From NCBI GenBank assembly GCA_026261815.1, contig JAMPIT010000539.1, forward strand, positions 5,162,501-5,226,500: a DNA stretch of 64,000 nucleotides, read 5' to 3'. Source of the stretch: Monarcha castaneiventris obscurior (Eukaryota > Chordata > Aves > Passeriformes > Monarchidae). Positions 1 to 12,191 of the stretch are shown here, piece by piece (the stretch's first letter is position 1; each line of letters begins with the position of its first letter). The position numbers were made by a program, and so were the translations under genes. The notes beneath the pieces are model-generated. The model saw only the letters and a list, made by a program, of their open reading frames with translations. It did no database searches and was not told the origin of the DNA.

Positions 1-3000
1 TATGTTTCAGTCCACTTGCTGGGATCTCCTGGGCATTTTGATCAGCAGATTTCTGTCCTGATGGGTAATGGAGATGGGATGATCCCTCCTGGGGGCTCTG
101 CCGTGTGCTGTGAGCACTGGGAGGTGCTGCTGGCATCAGGCAGTGGGTCAGGAGATGGGGCCCAGCACCACTGTGGATGAACAGAGCCATGTCCTGGGGC
201 CCAAACACCAGGTGAGAGGTGTTGGGAGAGGCTTTTGCTTTTGTGCTGACTCCACCATCTGAGGACCTGTTCCTCTTATGGAAGTTCACCTTCTTTGAAG
301 AGATGTGATTCCTTCCTCTCCATGAGCAAAGTATTGGTACAAATGCGTGTAAAACCACCAGTATAGAAGATACTTTGTCTCACACATGAAGCATTTGGTT
401 ATCTAGCTGTGTGCTCTGCTCAGATAAAAAGGTTAATTTGGTTTTTCTTGTTTAAGGAAAATTTACAGTAAAATAAACTGTTCTTTTATCTTTGTTCTCA
501 TGTATAACTGGCCTTTCTGGCAGGCCTATTTTGAATGGAAAACCTGGATTAATTTCTAAGTTGGTTGAAAATGACATAAATTAAATTGGTCTAATGTAAT
601 AAATTTATACTGCAGATACAAATTAAGATGCTTTAATCCCTAGGTAAATCAGGTTGTAGACAGGGCTTCTCTATCCCAGGAAGAAGTTACCACGATCTGT
701 CATCACCTCTTTGTGGGTGCTTGCTAAAAGAGCTGTTCTAAAGAATATTCTCTATAACTCCTTAAATGTGTAGGTTTAAGCTGTTGAAATTGGTGGGCTG
801 ATTTAGCTCATTAGTTTCTCGACTGCATTAGGTGAATTAGGTGAATCTGAGAGCACTTTCACCAGCAGAATCTGCCAGAAGCTTAGTTGAGTGTCCTGTC
901 CACTGGAAAATACTGTCCAGTAGATGGCTATTACAACTTCCATCAAATTACGTAGATGTAGAAGAGGATATCTATCTATTTAGTTCTCACTTCTCTTGGT
1001 AATTTTTATGTTTTATATATTTATAGCATTTTTTTCCTTCAAGATGGGAGTCTCTTTAATGAGCATTTCCTTAAGTTGTCTTGAACGTGGTTACCCATGG
1101 AGGGCCTAATTCATAAGTAACATAAAATGGGATGTGATATAAGTGGTATGACTAAGGAAACATCAAAAAAAAAAAGCTGCAATGGAAGTAAAGGTAAGTA
1201 TTGAAATATTTTTAAGTTCTTGGCAGAGAGTTAAGTGGTGTGGGATAGCACTTGGATGCTGGAAGACTGCATAGTTTGGTAAATCAATGCTGTTTTCTTC
1301 AACTGATGATTGAGACCTATTTTAGGGTTGTGGAGAGATCAGCAGTTTGGTTCCATTAAGATGTGGGAGTGAGTAAATACTTGCAGACAGTAATTACAGT
1401 CTGTTTTTGTTCCCCTGTGGAGGAGAAATGGAAGTGGTGATGCCAGGGGAGGAGGAGAGCTGGAGGGAATGGAAAGGTGGCAGGAAGACAGATGAGACAA
1501 AAGGGGTTGCATTTCAAAAATGTTTCAAAAACGGTCATAACTAGTTAGACAAAGTTTAATGTTAGATTGCAGTAGAGGAAAACCAGCTCAGGAATAGCTC
1601 AGTGATTGATGACTCACTCAAGATTCAGTTAGAAAAAAATCATCTTTAAATAAACTGTACAGCAGTTGAGATCCTCTGATACTGAACTGCTTCAGGTACA
1701 GAGGAAATACTGTGCAGGGCTCCAGTTTGGGATGAGACTGCTCTGAAAACTTTGTCACTGCTGGCAGCTTGTTTCTGGTCAAACCCTACTGTCCAAATCA
1801 TCACGTTGATGTATTCCTGTTCCAGAAAGCTGGGTGTAGCCAGAAAGAGTGCATTGGCCATCTGCACCCTCTGCTCTGAACGCAGCTTTTGCCTGATGGT
1901 TTCTTCTCAAGAAGAACTCAATAAAACCTGCAATAGATGAAGCAGTGACTCACAGCTGCACAGCTCAGCACATGCTGTGCCTGTCTCACAAAAAATAGGG
2001 TGCCTTGGTCTGGGTTAGGTTTTGGCTCAATATCATTCACTGCTTTTAATACAGAGCCTACAGTGAGATTTCTCCTTACAGGGTGATGGTAGAACACGTG
2101 TAATACTCTGAAACATTTTTAAAAATACCTTCATGCCAAGTGTGAGGGCACTGGACAAAGAATAAGGGAAAATACCTCCTAGAAAGGATTACAAACAAGG
2201 CAGAAAGGATGGGTAAAACGTGGAGGGTGTCCCCCTCTTACAGGTGAACTTGTGAAGCTTGCAGAGTCTGTTTAGAAATACACAGCATTTGGTTCTCCTG
2301 CTGAGAACCAAATCAAGCTTGAGATCCAGCTTCTTTATCCTAGATGTTGTGGAACCAGGTCACAATATATCTCCAGATTCCTTCAGAAAGCCACATCAAA
2401 GCTTTTTTCTACAGCTTTTTTCTACCTGTTTCCTGTCTGGTGTAGTGGTAGTGTTAAAGCTCATTAGAATTAATCATAAGTTTAAATGCTTTGCCACTTA
2501 ATCCAGGGAGTGTCACCTCCAGGATGGAGGTTTTTGGATCTCATGTTTTTTTGCAGTGACTTTCAGAGAGCTGCCCTCAAGGTTTGTGGTCAGGAAAGCT
2601 GAAGGATTCCTGTGGTGCATCATGGAATTGAATGTGCAAACTGCTAAACTTTGTGTGGATGCTTTTTGCAGAGTCTCTGCACAAAACCTCACCCAGGGCA
2701 TCCCAGCTCCAGGAATGTGTAGCAGGGAAGGTGCAGGTGGCAGTTTGCCATGGCAGTTTTGTGACAGGTGTCATTCTGAGAGATGGGGACTCCACCAGGA
2801 GGAGGAGGAGGCTGAGGCATAAGCTGTTGGCATCAGTGAAACTTGTGAAATTCTGCTGCACAGTTTTGGAGTTTGAGCTGTCTCTGGCTTTGCTGAATCC
2901 TGACAGAGATTGCTGCTGACTCATGCCTTTTAGTGGAGCTGGCTTTTGTCTGCCTTGGGGAAAGCAGGATTTTACTCTTCCTGCATAAATTACATTCTTT

Positions 3001-3496
3001 TTTCCAGTGGAAAGATTTCCTATTTGCTTATCTTTAAAACTTAAGAAAAAAAATTAAAAATCAAGCAGCCTGTTTGCACTGTGTGCAGGTAAGGCAGATA
3101 TTTTACAGAAGATAAGTGGGTTGGCTTGTGAGTGAGTGTTCTCATTTGGACTAGTTTAAATTTGACTTAAGCTTCCAGGGTCTACAAGTGTCACTGCCTC
3201 TTGAGATTAAATGTTCTAGGAATTTAACTGATTTGTGCCAGACCAAGTCTGTTAGTACAGACTTAGATCTCAGGTATATTTCTCATTTCAGCCTCAATAA
3301 AGAGTTTCTTTAAACAGAGTTTATAAATGGTGGGATAGTTTCACTGTGTCACATGCTATAATTTGAACTCTGGCACAAGTAATCAAGTAATGCAAAATTC
3401 TGGGTCTGTTAAATCCTGAATCTGTTTCTTCCACAGGTTATGTAGAATCTTAATACACGATAGTTTGTGTAAAGGAGTAATGTGTGAACTAAATCT

Positions 3497-3550
3497 AAAA
3501 AAAAAAAAAAAAAAAACCCAAAAAAAACCCAAACACAAGAAAACCCCAAC
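3497..3550. repeat. Poly-A then A/C-rich low-complexity tract
   Basis: A run of 20 A is followed by short A runs separated by CCC and CC. It could be the decayed tail of a retroposed sequence, but I see no recognisable body next to it and no flanking duplication. Confidence 0.85.
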
Positions 3551-5974
3551 AAGAGCTATTTATTTTCAAAGCTGTGGGAAGTAGAGACGGAACAATATCT
3601 TATTGGTTGTACTCTCCTCTAGTGTCTTTTAGAAATTATGAATGGATTCTAGAAGTAAAATACATAATTTTACTGCACAATAAATAACCCAATTATATTT
3701 CTTCATATAAACATCCTGAGAGATTTTTTTACACTGGCTAAATTTACCCAGCATAACAATAGATATGCTCAAACATATTTCTTTAACAAAATGATTGTTC
3801 TGGTTTGTTTTTCAATATGGTTTTTGTTGTGCCCACACCCCCATCTCTGAAATCCTGAAGTTATGATACTCATGAGAGGTGTTGCCAGTGTTCTGAATCC
3901 TCCCCACTATTAATTCAGTTAAAACATTTGTGGATGCTGTAAGATCACACTGACTTTAATGAAAATTTAAGTGTTGGCCCCTTCTGTATTTTGGTTCAGA
4001 AAAATAATCCTGTATAAAGAAGCTATGGGACAGTCCTTAGATCTTGTCAGCTTCCTAATGGCTGAATAATTTCCTGTATCTTCATGTATGCTCCAGTCCA
4101 GAGAAGCACATAAACTGGTTTATAACTTTGAGCAATCAAGTAGTCTGGAGATGTTTTCCATGCTCTTATTTTCATGTGTAATTAAGATGAAACTATCCTT
4201 AGGTTGAGTTCTTTGAAAATGTCCTTTAAGGAGAACAATAAACTGAGTCAACAGCAAAATAATCAATATTTTTATGACAATAAGTCAGCATGTAACTGCT
4301 GTGAAGCATTGTGGAATGCTTGTCTTGCATCTGATGTTTTAAAAGCAAGAAACAAATACTTAAAATCTTCACTGTTGATAGAATGGAAGTGAAAGGAAAA
4401 TCCTTCAGACTTCCCAATGATTTTACAATGTTTGATGGAGAAAAGGGAGGACAAGGTGGAGGAGGAGTATAATTTGAAAGCATTTGGCTTTGTTTTGTCA
4501 TTTTCTGCACAGTGTTTGCACGAGACACCTGAGACAGTTCCTCTGCATTCCACCTGCAATCTCAAATGCCCAAAAGGCTTTTTTTCCTCACCTTTAAAAA
4601 CAAACTCTGTCTTGATGTCTCTCATTCACAGAGACAGATGAAAACAGCTAAAGGGCAGTGAGCTTGCTTTGGGTGATATACAGGGGAACCTGCTGTCAGT
4701 AATTATTACTTCAAATAATAACAGAAAAGGTAAAGTCATCAACTTCGTATGTGAACAAGTTCTGAATATTTATATCTGCTGGCTAAAGCTAATTGAAACT
4801 GTGAGTCTCTGCCCATGAATCGGGACAATTTGTGCTCGGAATAAATTTAGTAACAAATCTCTCATTGACTCCAATTATGTAGGCTGAGAGTCTAAAGTGA
4901 CAAGTAGCCGTGAACTGTATGTAGGTTTGAAAAGAGAGATAAATTAGGAATGTGGTTAAAGGGAAATAAAGAAATTGAGAAGGTCTTCTAGCTGTTCTTC
5001 CTGAATGCATTTAGATATTTTTGTGCAAAACCTACAAAAATAATGCTGCAGATTGAGTCCTTTGGGTGTTCCTTAGCCCTTTCCTCTGGTTTTTTAATGA
5101 ATAGGGGGAAAAATTGTTTGCCCATGAAGTGTTTAGTGAACTGGTTCTGCTTCATCTGGTACTGAACTCCTTTGAAGTGATAGGGCCTTTTGCACCTGAT
5201 AAACACCATTTGAATTATCCTCCTCTGCGTTTTTAAAATGTTTTGGTGCCTATAAAGGGATCTGACTCTGCTCTTGACATCTTGGATTTGGTCAATACAT
5301 TGTTCTGTTACAAAACCTGAAAGAGACTTCCTGTCTTTTCAAATACAAGTTTTATCTTCAATTTCTAAGTAATTTTTGTTTTTCAGAGCTAAAAATTACT
5401 ATCCAACAAATTTTGGATGTTTTCACAAATAAAAATGGAACACATTATTTTAAATAGTCTTGTTAAGGCACATTTTTTTGCTTACATTAGCAGATGGGTT
5501 GGAGTAAGAAGTCATTTCAATCCGAAGGTTAAGCTCAGTATCAGGTTTTCAAAGACTATGAAAAACTAGTCAATGTAAGAAAAGTAACTTGGTAAGTACT
5601 GCAAGAAAGTGGTAGTTGTTCTGGATCTGAATGCAGACCAATTAAAGTGATATTATGCACATTAACTCCATTTTGATCAAGTCCTATCCCTGAAATAGTC
5701 TGGGATGTTATGACTTATTAGTCCTTCTCCACCTACATTTTTGATGTATCAAAATCATATGGGGTAAAGTCTGTGAATTTCAAAACCCTGCAGTGGAGCC
5801 AGAAATTAATGTTCTTTGACTAGGGTTCCTTTTTCCCCCCTACTGTTAATTTCCAGCACCATCCAACAGTAACAGCCCTTCTCCTAAGAAAAATGTTAAT
5901 TAAAATCAATGATGTCCTCAATTAAGTTGTCAGATTACTTGAAGCAAGCATCTCAGTGTAAAAGAGAAGATGCT

Positions 5975-6000
5975 AATTAAAACAATAAATTGTTTTAATT
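5975..6000. repeat. Perfect 26-bp palindrome (12-bp arms)
   Basis: AATTAAAACAAT at 5975-5986 is the exact reverse complement of ATTGTTTTAATT at 5989-6000, with only AA between. It is AT-rich and could extrude as a cruciform or bind a dimeric homeodomain-type factor. The flanks (5870-6070) contain further TTAAT/ATTAA cores. Confidence 0.9.
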
Positions 6001-7075
6001 TCTGTCTCTTAAGCAGATCACCACACTGTTACCATTGTGACTGAGATTGGAATTACTGGCAAACCATTGTTTGAACCCCATAAAGCATGCTAAATGAGCT
6101 CACTGAGAGACCTTACACTGAACCCATACCTAAAGATTCATACTGTACATTACAGCTTTTCCCTGGGAGTGTAAGCCCAGCCTCTCGTGCAGTGTTTCCT
6201 ATTGGAAATTTGCAATGTTTTCGGCCTGACATCCACTCTGCATGTGCAGAAGCTGCATTTACATGCATTTGGTTATAGAAGTAACAGAGAAAACGTGCCT
6301 GCAGTCCCAAGAACTGTTTGCACTAGAAGTTCTGGTGTGCAAATGTTTTTACCTGTGCTTCTCTAGAAATCCCACTTCATTTTTCTGCTTTTGATCTCCT
6401 GCCTGGCTTGACAAACTTCTCTCAGCCAGTTAAAATTTCTGTGATAGGTGAAAAAGTTCTGGATGCTGCATGTAACAGATTTTTGCCTTTGGGGCGTGTA
6501 ACATGACCCTTCTGATGAGTTTCATGCCTTTCAGATGAGTTGGGACAGTGGCCTGCTGTAACTGGGCTGATGTTTCTGCTTAGCTGTAGAGATTCTGCCT
6601 TAACAGCAGCATTTAGGTGGCAAAGCAGCCCTAGGTTCTGTACCTCTATATTGCCAGAATTGTCAGTTAAGAAGATGCTGCTCTTCCACCACAGCATGCC
6701 AAGTAAAAATATGAACTAGGAAAGATAAGAGTTTGTGACTTCTGAGCTTGGGGGTTTTCCTTGAGGGGAGAAGGGGCTGGGGGGTTGTTTATTTTAAGCC
6801 ACAGCAGTGGGGAAAGAGCCTGATTTTGGACAGCTGCTGAATATACAGCTCAGGATGTAACAAAATTATAGAAAGTAATAGTAACATCAAAATACAGTGC
6901 TGAGGTATTTTGGTCCAAATATTACTTGAAATATTTATATGTCTACTTCAGACCCTGTAAATCAGGAAAAGGACATTTATCTCAGTCATGTGTAATTGAA
7001 GAACATCGATAAATTAATGGGCAACTTCTGTTGATTTTAGTAGGATAAAGTTTTTTTGTTAAATTAAATTAAGGA

Positions 7076-7093
7076 TTTTTTTTTTTTTTTTTT
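7076..7093. repeat. Poly-T tract (18 T)
   Basis: Uninterrupted run of T. No adjacent element is recognised on the minus strand. Confidence 0.9.
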
Positions 7094-7340
7094 CTGAGTA
7101 AGGCCTCTGCTCTGGACAGATAATATATATGGGATTTGGGCAGCATTTCATTCAGGTTCTACTAATATGTGTTTGTCTTAGATGCTGGAAGATCATCATC
7201 ATCCAGGCTTGACGTAAGAAACCCATGAGTGAATATTCTCTAGAAGCTGAGGACAACATGATCATAAATTTCTCACAGTCTCTTGATGGTTTAGTGTTCT
7301 GCCTGAGGCTATTTTTGTTTGTATTTTTTTTCCTGTGAGA

Positions 7341-7360
7341 TATATATATATATATATATA
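7341..7360. repeat. (TA)10 microsatellite
   Basis: Ten uninterrupted TA dinucleotides, followed by CACCC. Likely length-variable. Confidence 0.95.
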
Positions 7361-10300
7361 CACCCAGAAATTTGAAAAAGTGTGGATGATTTTTGGCATT
7401 TATTTTTGCAATTCCCCAAAGAAAGGGTAAGGATATTTATATATTTATATGGTCCTTGAATAACTATAGGTCATATAAATTGAATCTCACAGACATCTGG
7501 GGCTTAAAAAACATCTGGGAAAGAACACTAAATCCAGGCAGAGATGTAGATTTTCTGTGGGAAAGGTAATTTTGTAGGATTTCTCTGGGTTAGGAGAGGT
7601 GCTGTGAATGGCTGCCCCATCAATACTGCATTTAGGTTCTGCTCTGAGACTCCTTCACTGCCTTTCTCTTATGGCTTCGTGGCATGATAATTTAAATTAA
7701 ATATGGAATCTGCTAACCCCATCCAAAATGCTGCCTTTGCTTTGGCTGCCTAGGAAGAAGGAGAATAGAGCATATCCCCATTTTATCTTAGTTTCTCCTT
7801 TTCTGTAGTGATTATGAAGCTGGAGCTAGACAAATGGATGGGGTTTTTTTGAACATCTAAAGCAACCAATAAGGGGTGAAATGATGCAGCAACTGCATTG
7901 TCCATTTTGTCTGAAAGTGTTTGCACTGAGGCTGGAATACACTGACCCGTGACTGCTCTGTTCTGTGCAGTCTAAGGTGGTGGAGAAAAAGAAATCCACC
8001 TTCAAAAGCTGGAAATGCCAGTGTGGGAGGTGTGTACAGCCCATTTCTTATATAAGATTAAAATGTCCTGCTTGAATGATGAAGTTGTTTAAATTCCATA
8101 TTGCTGTCTTTCAAAGTAAGCAGCTGAGTGTGTGTTAATTACTGGGGGAACTTAGGGATCCAGGCAGATGCCCCATCACACCCCAGCTGAGTGTCAGTGA
8201 CAATGTGAGCTCATCACTTGCTGCAGTTTGGTTTTGCCTGACTGACGGAACTGTGGACATGATTCAAAGGCAGCTATTATGGATAATTTTATCATTTGCT
8301 TATTTTAGCAGCTTCTCTTACAAAATTTGCAGCACAACAGTAAACTTTCAGTCATTCTGACTTCATTGCACGAAAAATATCAATTATGTCATTACTGTGC
8401 TGACTAAGCACAGGTATGTGCTTGATGATTCTCAGCACTACTCTGGGCTGTTTCACACATTTGGTATCCCTGAAGTGCTTGGAGGGTGGGCACTGATTCC
8501 ACCAAACCAGTCAGTGGGTTTCAGACTTAGGTTTCTGATTTTCCTAGGTAGCAACCTGGCTGGGTAAGTGGACAAAAGCCATGGCTGCACGACTAAATGA
8601 AGAGGCAGAATTATTCTTTGGCATTTCTGGCTGCTAACTGAGAAAGAAGATGAGCAAGCAGATGGAGTTTTGTGCAACTGCCACAAGCCAGAACCTCTGT
8701 TATAAATGCTTTCACTCTGCTGGGATATAGAAGCTGTATCTTCACTAATGATTTAATTGGAATACTTACAGACTTCACCTGTAACTACTGGCTGCATGAA
8801 ATGGAATATTAGAAAGTAAAGCAAATACAGAGAAAGTGAAATCCTGAAGACAGCTTTTGAATTTAAAAGGAAGTCAGGGTGCTTAACATGTTTACTGCTT
8901 TAGGTTTCTGAAAAATGTCATCAAGACTGTGAGGTAACTCAGAGGGAAGCACAATCTTACTTGGCCAAATTTACTGTTTCATAACTTTTTTGAAAGTTTG
9001 TGTAAAGTTCAACTAGAAGTTTAATTTTTGGTAATATTTCATGCTGAATTTGCTCTGACATAAAAAAGAAAAAGTAAAGTGAAAAATGAGAAAATGAGCC
9101 CCCATTAGCCATTTTTTCTTGGTGTTCTCATGGTACTAAGCCTAAAAAATGACATTTCTCTTCTGCGTACTAAACTTAATACTTTTGTAAGATAGATTTC
9201 AATGAGAATAACTGCAGATTTTTTAAATAAAGATTGCTTTTAAGAAAAACAAATTTAAAGATTCAAGTAAAAAAGAAAGGCTTTGGATGCTTTGATCTTC
9301 TAAACTGCTAATGCTGCTCATCTTCTAACTTTAGATATAAATGTAATCCAAAACACTTGTTTGGGGCTTATTCAGTCTTTCCATTTTGGGCTGCATTTTG
9401 TGGATGTTGATCACAATAGTCTTACACACACAGACAACCTTCATCTCACAAAATTGCATTGTTTTGGGCAGTCCTTTTTTGGGCAGTCTTTTCTGATACC
9501 AGCAATGTTCTTCCTGATGGACTTTGATATTTTCAGAAAAATAACATTTTCCATTCTATTTTCTGCGCTAAGTGAAAATTTAAGTGTTCAGATTGGTAAT
9601 TCAGTACAAAATCAAAATATTCAAGAGTGCCTGCTCTTGGAGCAAAGTTTTTATCTCTAAATACTCTATTTTTACTCACTCTTGATTTACTGAACTTTCA
9701 TCTGCTTGATCTAAACTTGCCTTTGTTTTGGAAAGTTTCATAACAAACATCCAGCTAACACCATGACTTACTGCATAAGAATGTGAGGAAAAGTGTATTT
9801 TCTGCTCTTCAGAATATGTTGGCAACTTTTTTTGTGTTACGTAAAACTAAAAGCCTCTCTTAAAGCATCGGGCTCAGCAGGAGGCACGAGTATGAGTAAT
9901 CTTCACTTTGCCTTGTTTGAGGCAATTGGTTTTGAAATAACAAAGCCATGCAAACCTGAAAATACCTGTTTGTGGGAGCCTGGCAATATGTTCATTTACT
10001 TGACGTCAGGGACAGAAACAAGCACAAAAATGCTATTAATTTTTCTTAAGTGCTGGAGAGAAACTGCAATATTTTTCTTCATGGGATTATTGACCATTTT
10101 AACTACTATAAACTCCTCTTCCATATTGTCTGCTTAAAATGATGTATGGAAAATTTAATTATTTAATAATTTAATTTAGCCTACCTCAGAGCTAGGGAAT
10201 GATGGGATGATGTAACAAACAGTACGGGCAGTGGATTTCTCAACATGAGTTTGGGGTGGATTCACAAGTGGGAGTGCTGAAAGTATGTTAATGTGGATAG

Positions 10301-10839
10301 AAGTTATGTATCTGTCAAGCACCTCCATTCATGTAATAATTCTTTCATTGAAAACTGCTGTGAATTCAGTGAAGCGAGACCTGGTAAGGAGAGCTAATAC
10401 CTTTCTCGTTCAATAAGAGGGAAAAGATATCTCTCTAAATATTACTGAGTGATGTTGAAAAGAAGAAGTAGGTCAGTGGGAACTATAGCATCTCATCACA
10501 TATAATTGCCTTTTACACATTCTGAAAAATCAGCTGAGGCCTCGCATGAACTGCAGGATAAACCCAGAAGATTGTCTCACCATTGTGGGCATGCAGATAT
10601 TTCCTCTTCCTGCAGAGTCACATTCAACTGAGTAACTTGATTCGACATGGAATAACTTGAAAATTTTGCTGGACGTTGACCAGCCATCATTAGGGAAGGT
10701 TCTTAGCTTTCATTAACAAATCTTTAAATTATAAAGTAGTTATTAAGCAACACTCACCTCTAATATTCTATAAAAGTAGAGGTTTTTTTTTCTTGTTTAC
10801 TTTCATTTGAAAGTTGCCATCTGGATCTCTCAGGTATGG

Positions 10840-10844
10840 TGAAC
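10840..10844. repeat. Left target-site duplication of the solo LTR
   Basis: TGAAC lies directly before the TGTAGCGGGTT terminus and is repeated exactly at 12415-12419 after the opposite terminus. A 5-bp duplication fits retroviral integrases of the ERVL type but does not settle the class. Confidence 0.85.
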
Positions 10845-10994
10845 TGTAGCGGGTTCAGTTCGCAACCAGGCAGAAACACCAGTTTTGTGTAGTGGTTTTA
10901 GAGCAAATTATACATTACCCCCCAATGTCCTTTCTGTAAGATACGCACTAGGAGGAAAGCAAAGCAGGCACGAAACTTAAAGAATATAAAGAAG

Positions 10995-11000
10995 TTTATT
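10995..11000 (-). promoter_or_regulatory. LTR poly(A) signal AATAAA
   Basis: TTTATT on the plus strand reads AATAAA on the LTR sense strand, about 150 bp before the 3' end of the LTR. This is a plausible place for the end of R and start of U5, and it is one of the two cues used to set orientation. Confidence 0.65.
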
Positions 11001-11345
11001 AACACACCCAGAAGAAAGAAAGACAACAACAAAACAAACTTTCAGAACTCTTTCCCCCACTTTTCCCCTCTCCCAATCAGTGTCACAGATCTAGGAAAGG
11101 GAAAAAAAGGGTTTTCCCTCCTGTTTTACGTGGTTTTACAAACTGCCACCATTTGCAGGTTTGCTTAGAATTAAACAATCTCTGCTAAGGTGTAACACAT
11201 CTCTTTTCCATAAGCCCTCTCACAGCTCCTTCAACTGTTAAGACACAGGCCCTCACATGGGGTTATTACTTGTTTAAGGAGGAATCATTTTTGGCTTGAA
11301 CATAAGGCTTTTCTTTGCCACCCGGTTTTAAAAGCCTCTCTCTGA

Positions 11346-11356
11346 TTTTATATATA
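11346..11356 (-). promoter_or_regulatory. LTR TATA box
   Basis: On the sense strand this reads TATATATAAAA. It lies about 350 bp before the AATAAA signal and about 200 bp downstream of the minisatellite, the order expected for U3 enhancer, TATA, R, poly(A). The transcription start is inferred some 25-30 bp further, near 11315-11320. Confidence 0.6.
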
Positions 11357-11538
11357 GCCTGGCATCGGCACTCTTCAACCTTTTTACAAGCCACTCGAAA
11401 AAATGTCCATCCCCCATGTACTTTAACATGGATTAAAGAGACAAACAGTTTGCAATATTACAGTTCATACCACGGTGAGGCAAGGAGATTTTTAAGCTGC
11501 GCGCGAGACCACGCGACGCCGCCCTTGTAGCTTCATCC

Positions 11539-11546
11539 CACGTGAC
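11539..11546 (-). promoter_or_regulatory. E-box (CACGTG) in U3
   Basis: CACGTGAC on the plus strand (GTCACGTG in sense) is a canonical USF/MITF-type E-box, 8 bp from the first minisatellite unit and next to a CpG-rich stretch at about 11498-11523. Function is inferred from the motif alone. Confidence 0.45.
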
Positions 11547-11554
11547 CCTGCTTT

Positions 11555-11955
11555 CTCCTTCCCTCTGGCTCTGAAGCTGCCATGTTGTGGGGTGTTATCT
11601 CCTTCCCTCTGGCTCTGAAGCTGCCATGTTGTAGGGTGTTGTCTCCTTCCCTCTGGCTCTGAAAGCCGCCATATTGTAGGGCGTTATCTCCTTCCCTCTG
11701 GCTCTGAAGCTGCCATGTTGTGGGGTGCTGTCTCCTTCCCTCTGGCTCTGAAAGCCGCCATATTGTAGGGCGTTATCTCCTTCCCTCTGGCTCTGAAAGC
11801 CGCCATGTTGTAGGGTGTTATCTCCTTCCCTCTGGCTCTGAAAGCCGCCATGTTGTAGGGTGTTATCTCCTTCCCTCTGGCTCTGAAGCCGCCATGTTGT
11901 AGGGTGTTATCTCCTTCCCTCTGGCTCTGAAAGCCGCCATGTTGTAGGGTGTTAC
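11555..11955 (-). repeat. Nine-copy 44/45-bp minisatellite with YY1-like motifs, inside LTR U3
   Basis: Nine head-to-tail units start at 11555, 11599, 11643, 11688, 11732, 11777, 11822, 11867 and 11911, with lengths 44, 44, 45, 44, 45, 45, 45, 44 and 45. Each starts CTCCTTCCCTCTGGCTCTGA on the plus strand and ends in GGGTGTTAT, GGGCGTTAT or a close variant. The centre is GCCGCCATGTTG, GCCGCCATATTG or GCTGCCATGTTG, matching the YY1 consensus (sense strand AACATGGCGGC). Variants are ordered: units 2+3 and 4+5 form two nearly identical 89-bp dimers, units 3 and 5 are identical, and units 6, 7 and 9 are the same type. This points to dimer duplication followed by single-unit amplification. Because 45 bp is 15 codons, consecutive 45-bp units read open on the minus strand as ITPYNMAAFRARGKE repeats. 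That is a by-product of the unit length, not evidence for a protein. Confidence 0.95.
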
Positions 11956-12191
11956 CCGGGCTCCATGGTGGAGAGAGCCCTCCCTGCTCCCTCTGCACTG
12001 CCGAGTGCACAATGTGGAGAAGGGGAGTCTTCCTCTGTTCAGCACGAAGTTCTGGCTGCACTGGAGGCTCCGCCGGCTCCCCCTTCCTCAGGATACCACG
12101 TTGGATGCCTCAGCCCTGTGGCTGGCCATAGCCACCCGTGGCTCAGGGAATAGCTCCCCTCCCAGCAATCCAGAGTCCGTGCTGCACCATT

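Larger units (their letters stand above)
1..10839. other. Unique AT-rich noncoding DNA
   Basis: No gene is supported. The first ~250 bases are richer in G and C than the rest, and frame 1 stays open from the window edge to a TGA at 178-180, but the peptide resembles nothing I know. A second GC-richer patch at about 2570-2930 has overlapping short open frames on both strands, which is typical of noncoding sequence. The rest is AT-rich single-copy DNA with simple repeats listed separately and a long palindrome at 5975-6000. Confidence 0.7.

Noticed and set aside
2577..2924. Overlapping open frames on both strands in a GC-richer patch
   Set aside because: Frames in several registers are open because of base composition; none reads as a known protein.
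11720..12061. Repetitive proteins predicted on both strands of the minisatellite
   Set aside because: Units of 45 bp keep the frame open automatically; the array is better explained as U3 repeats of an LTR.
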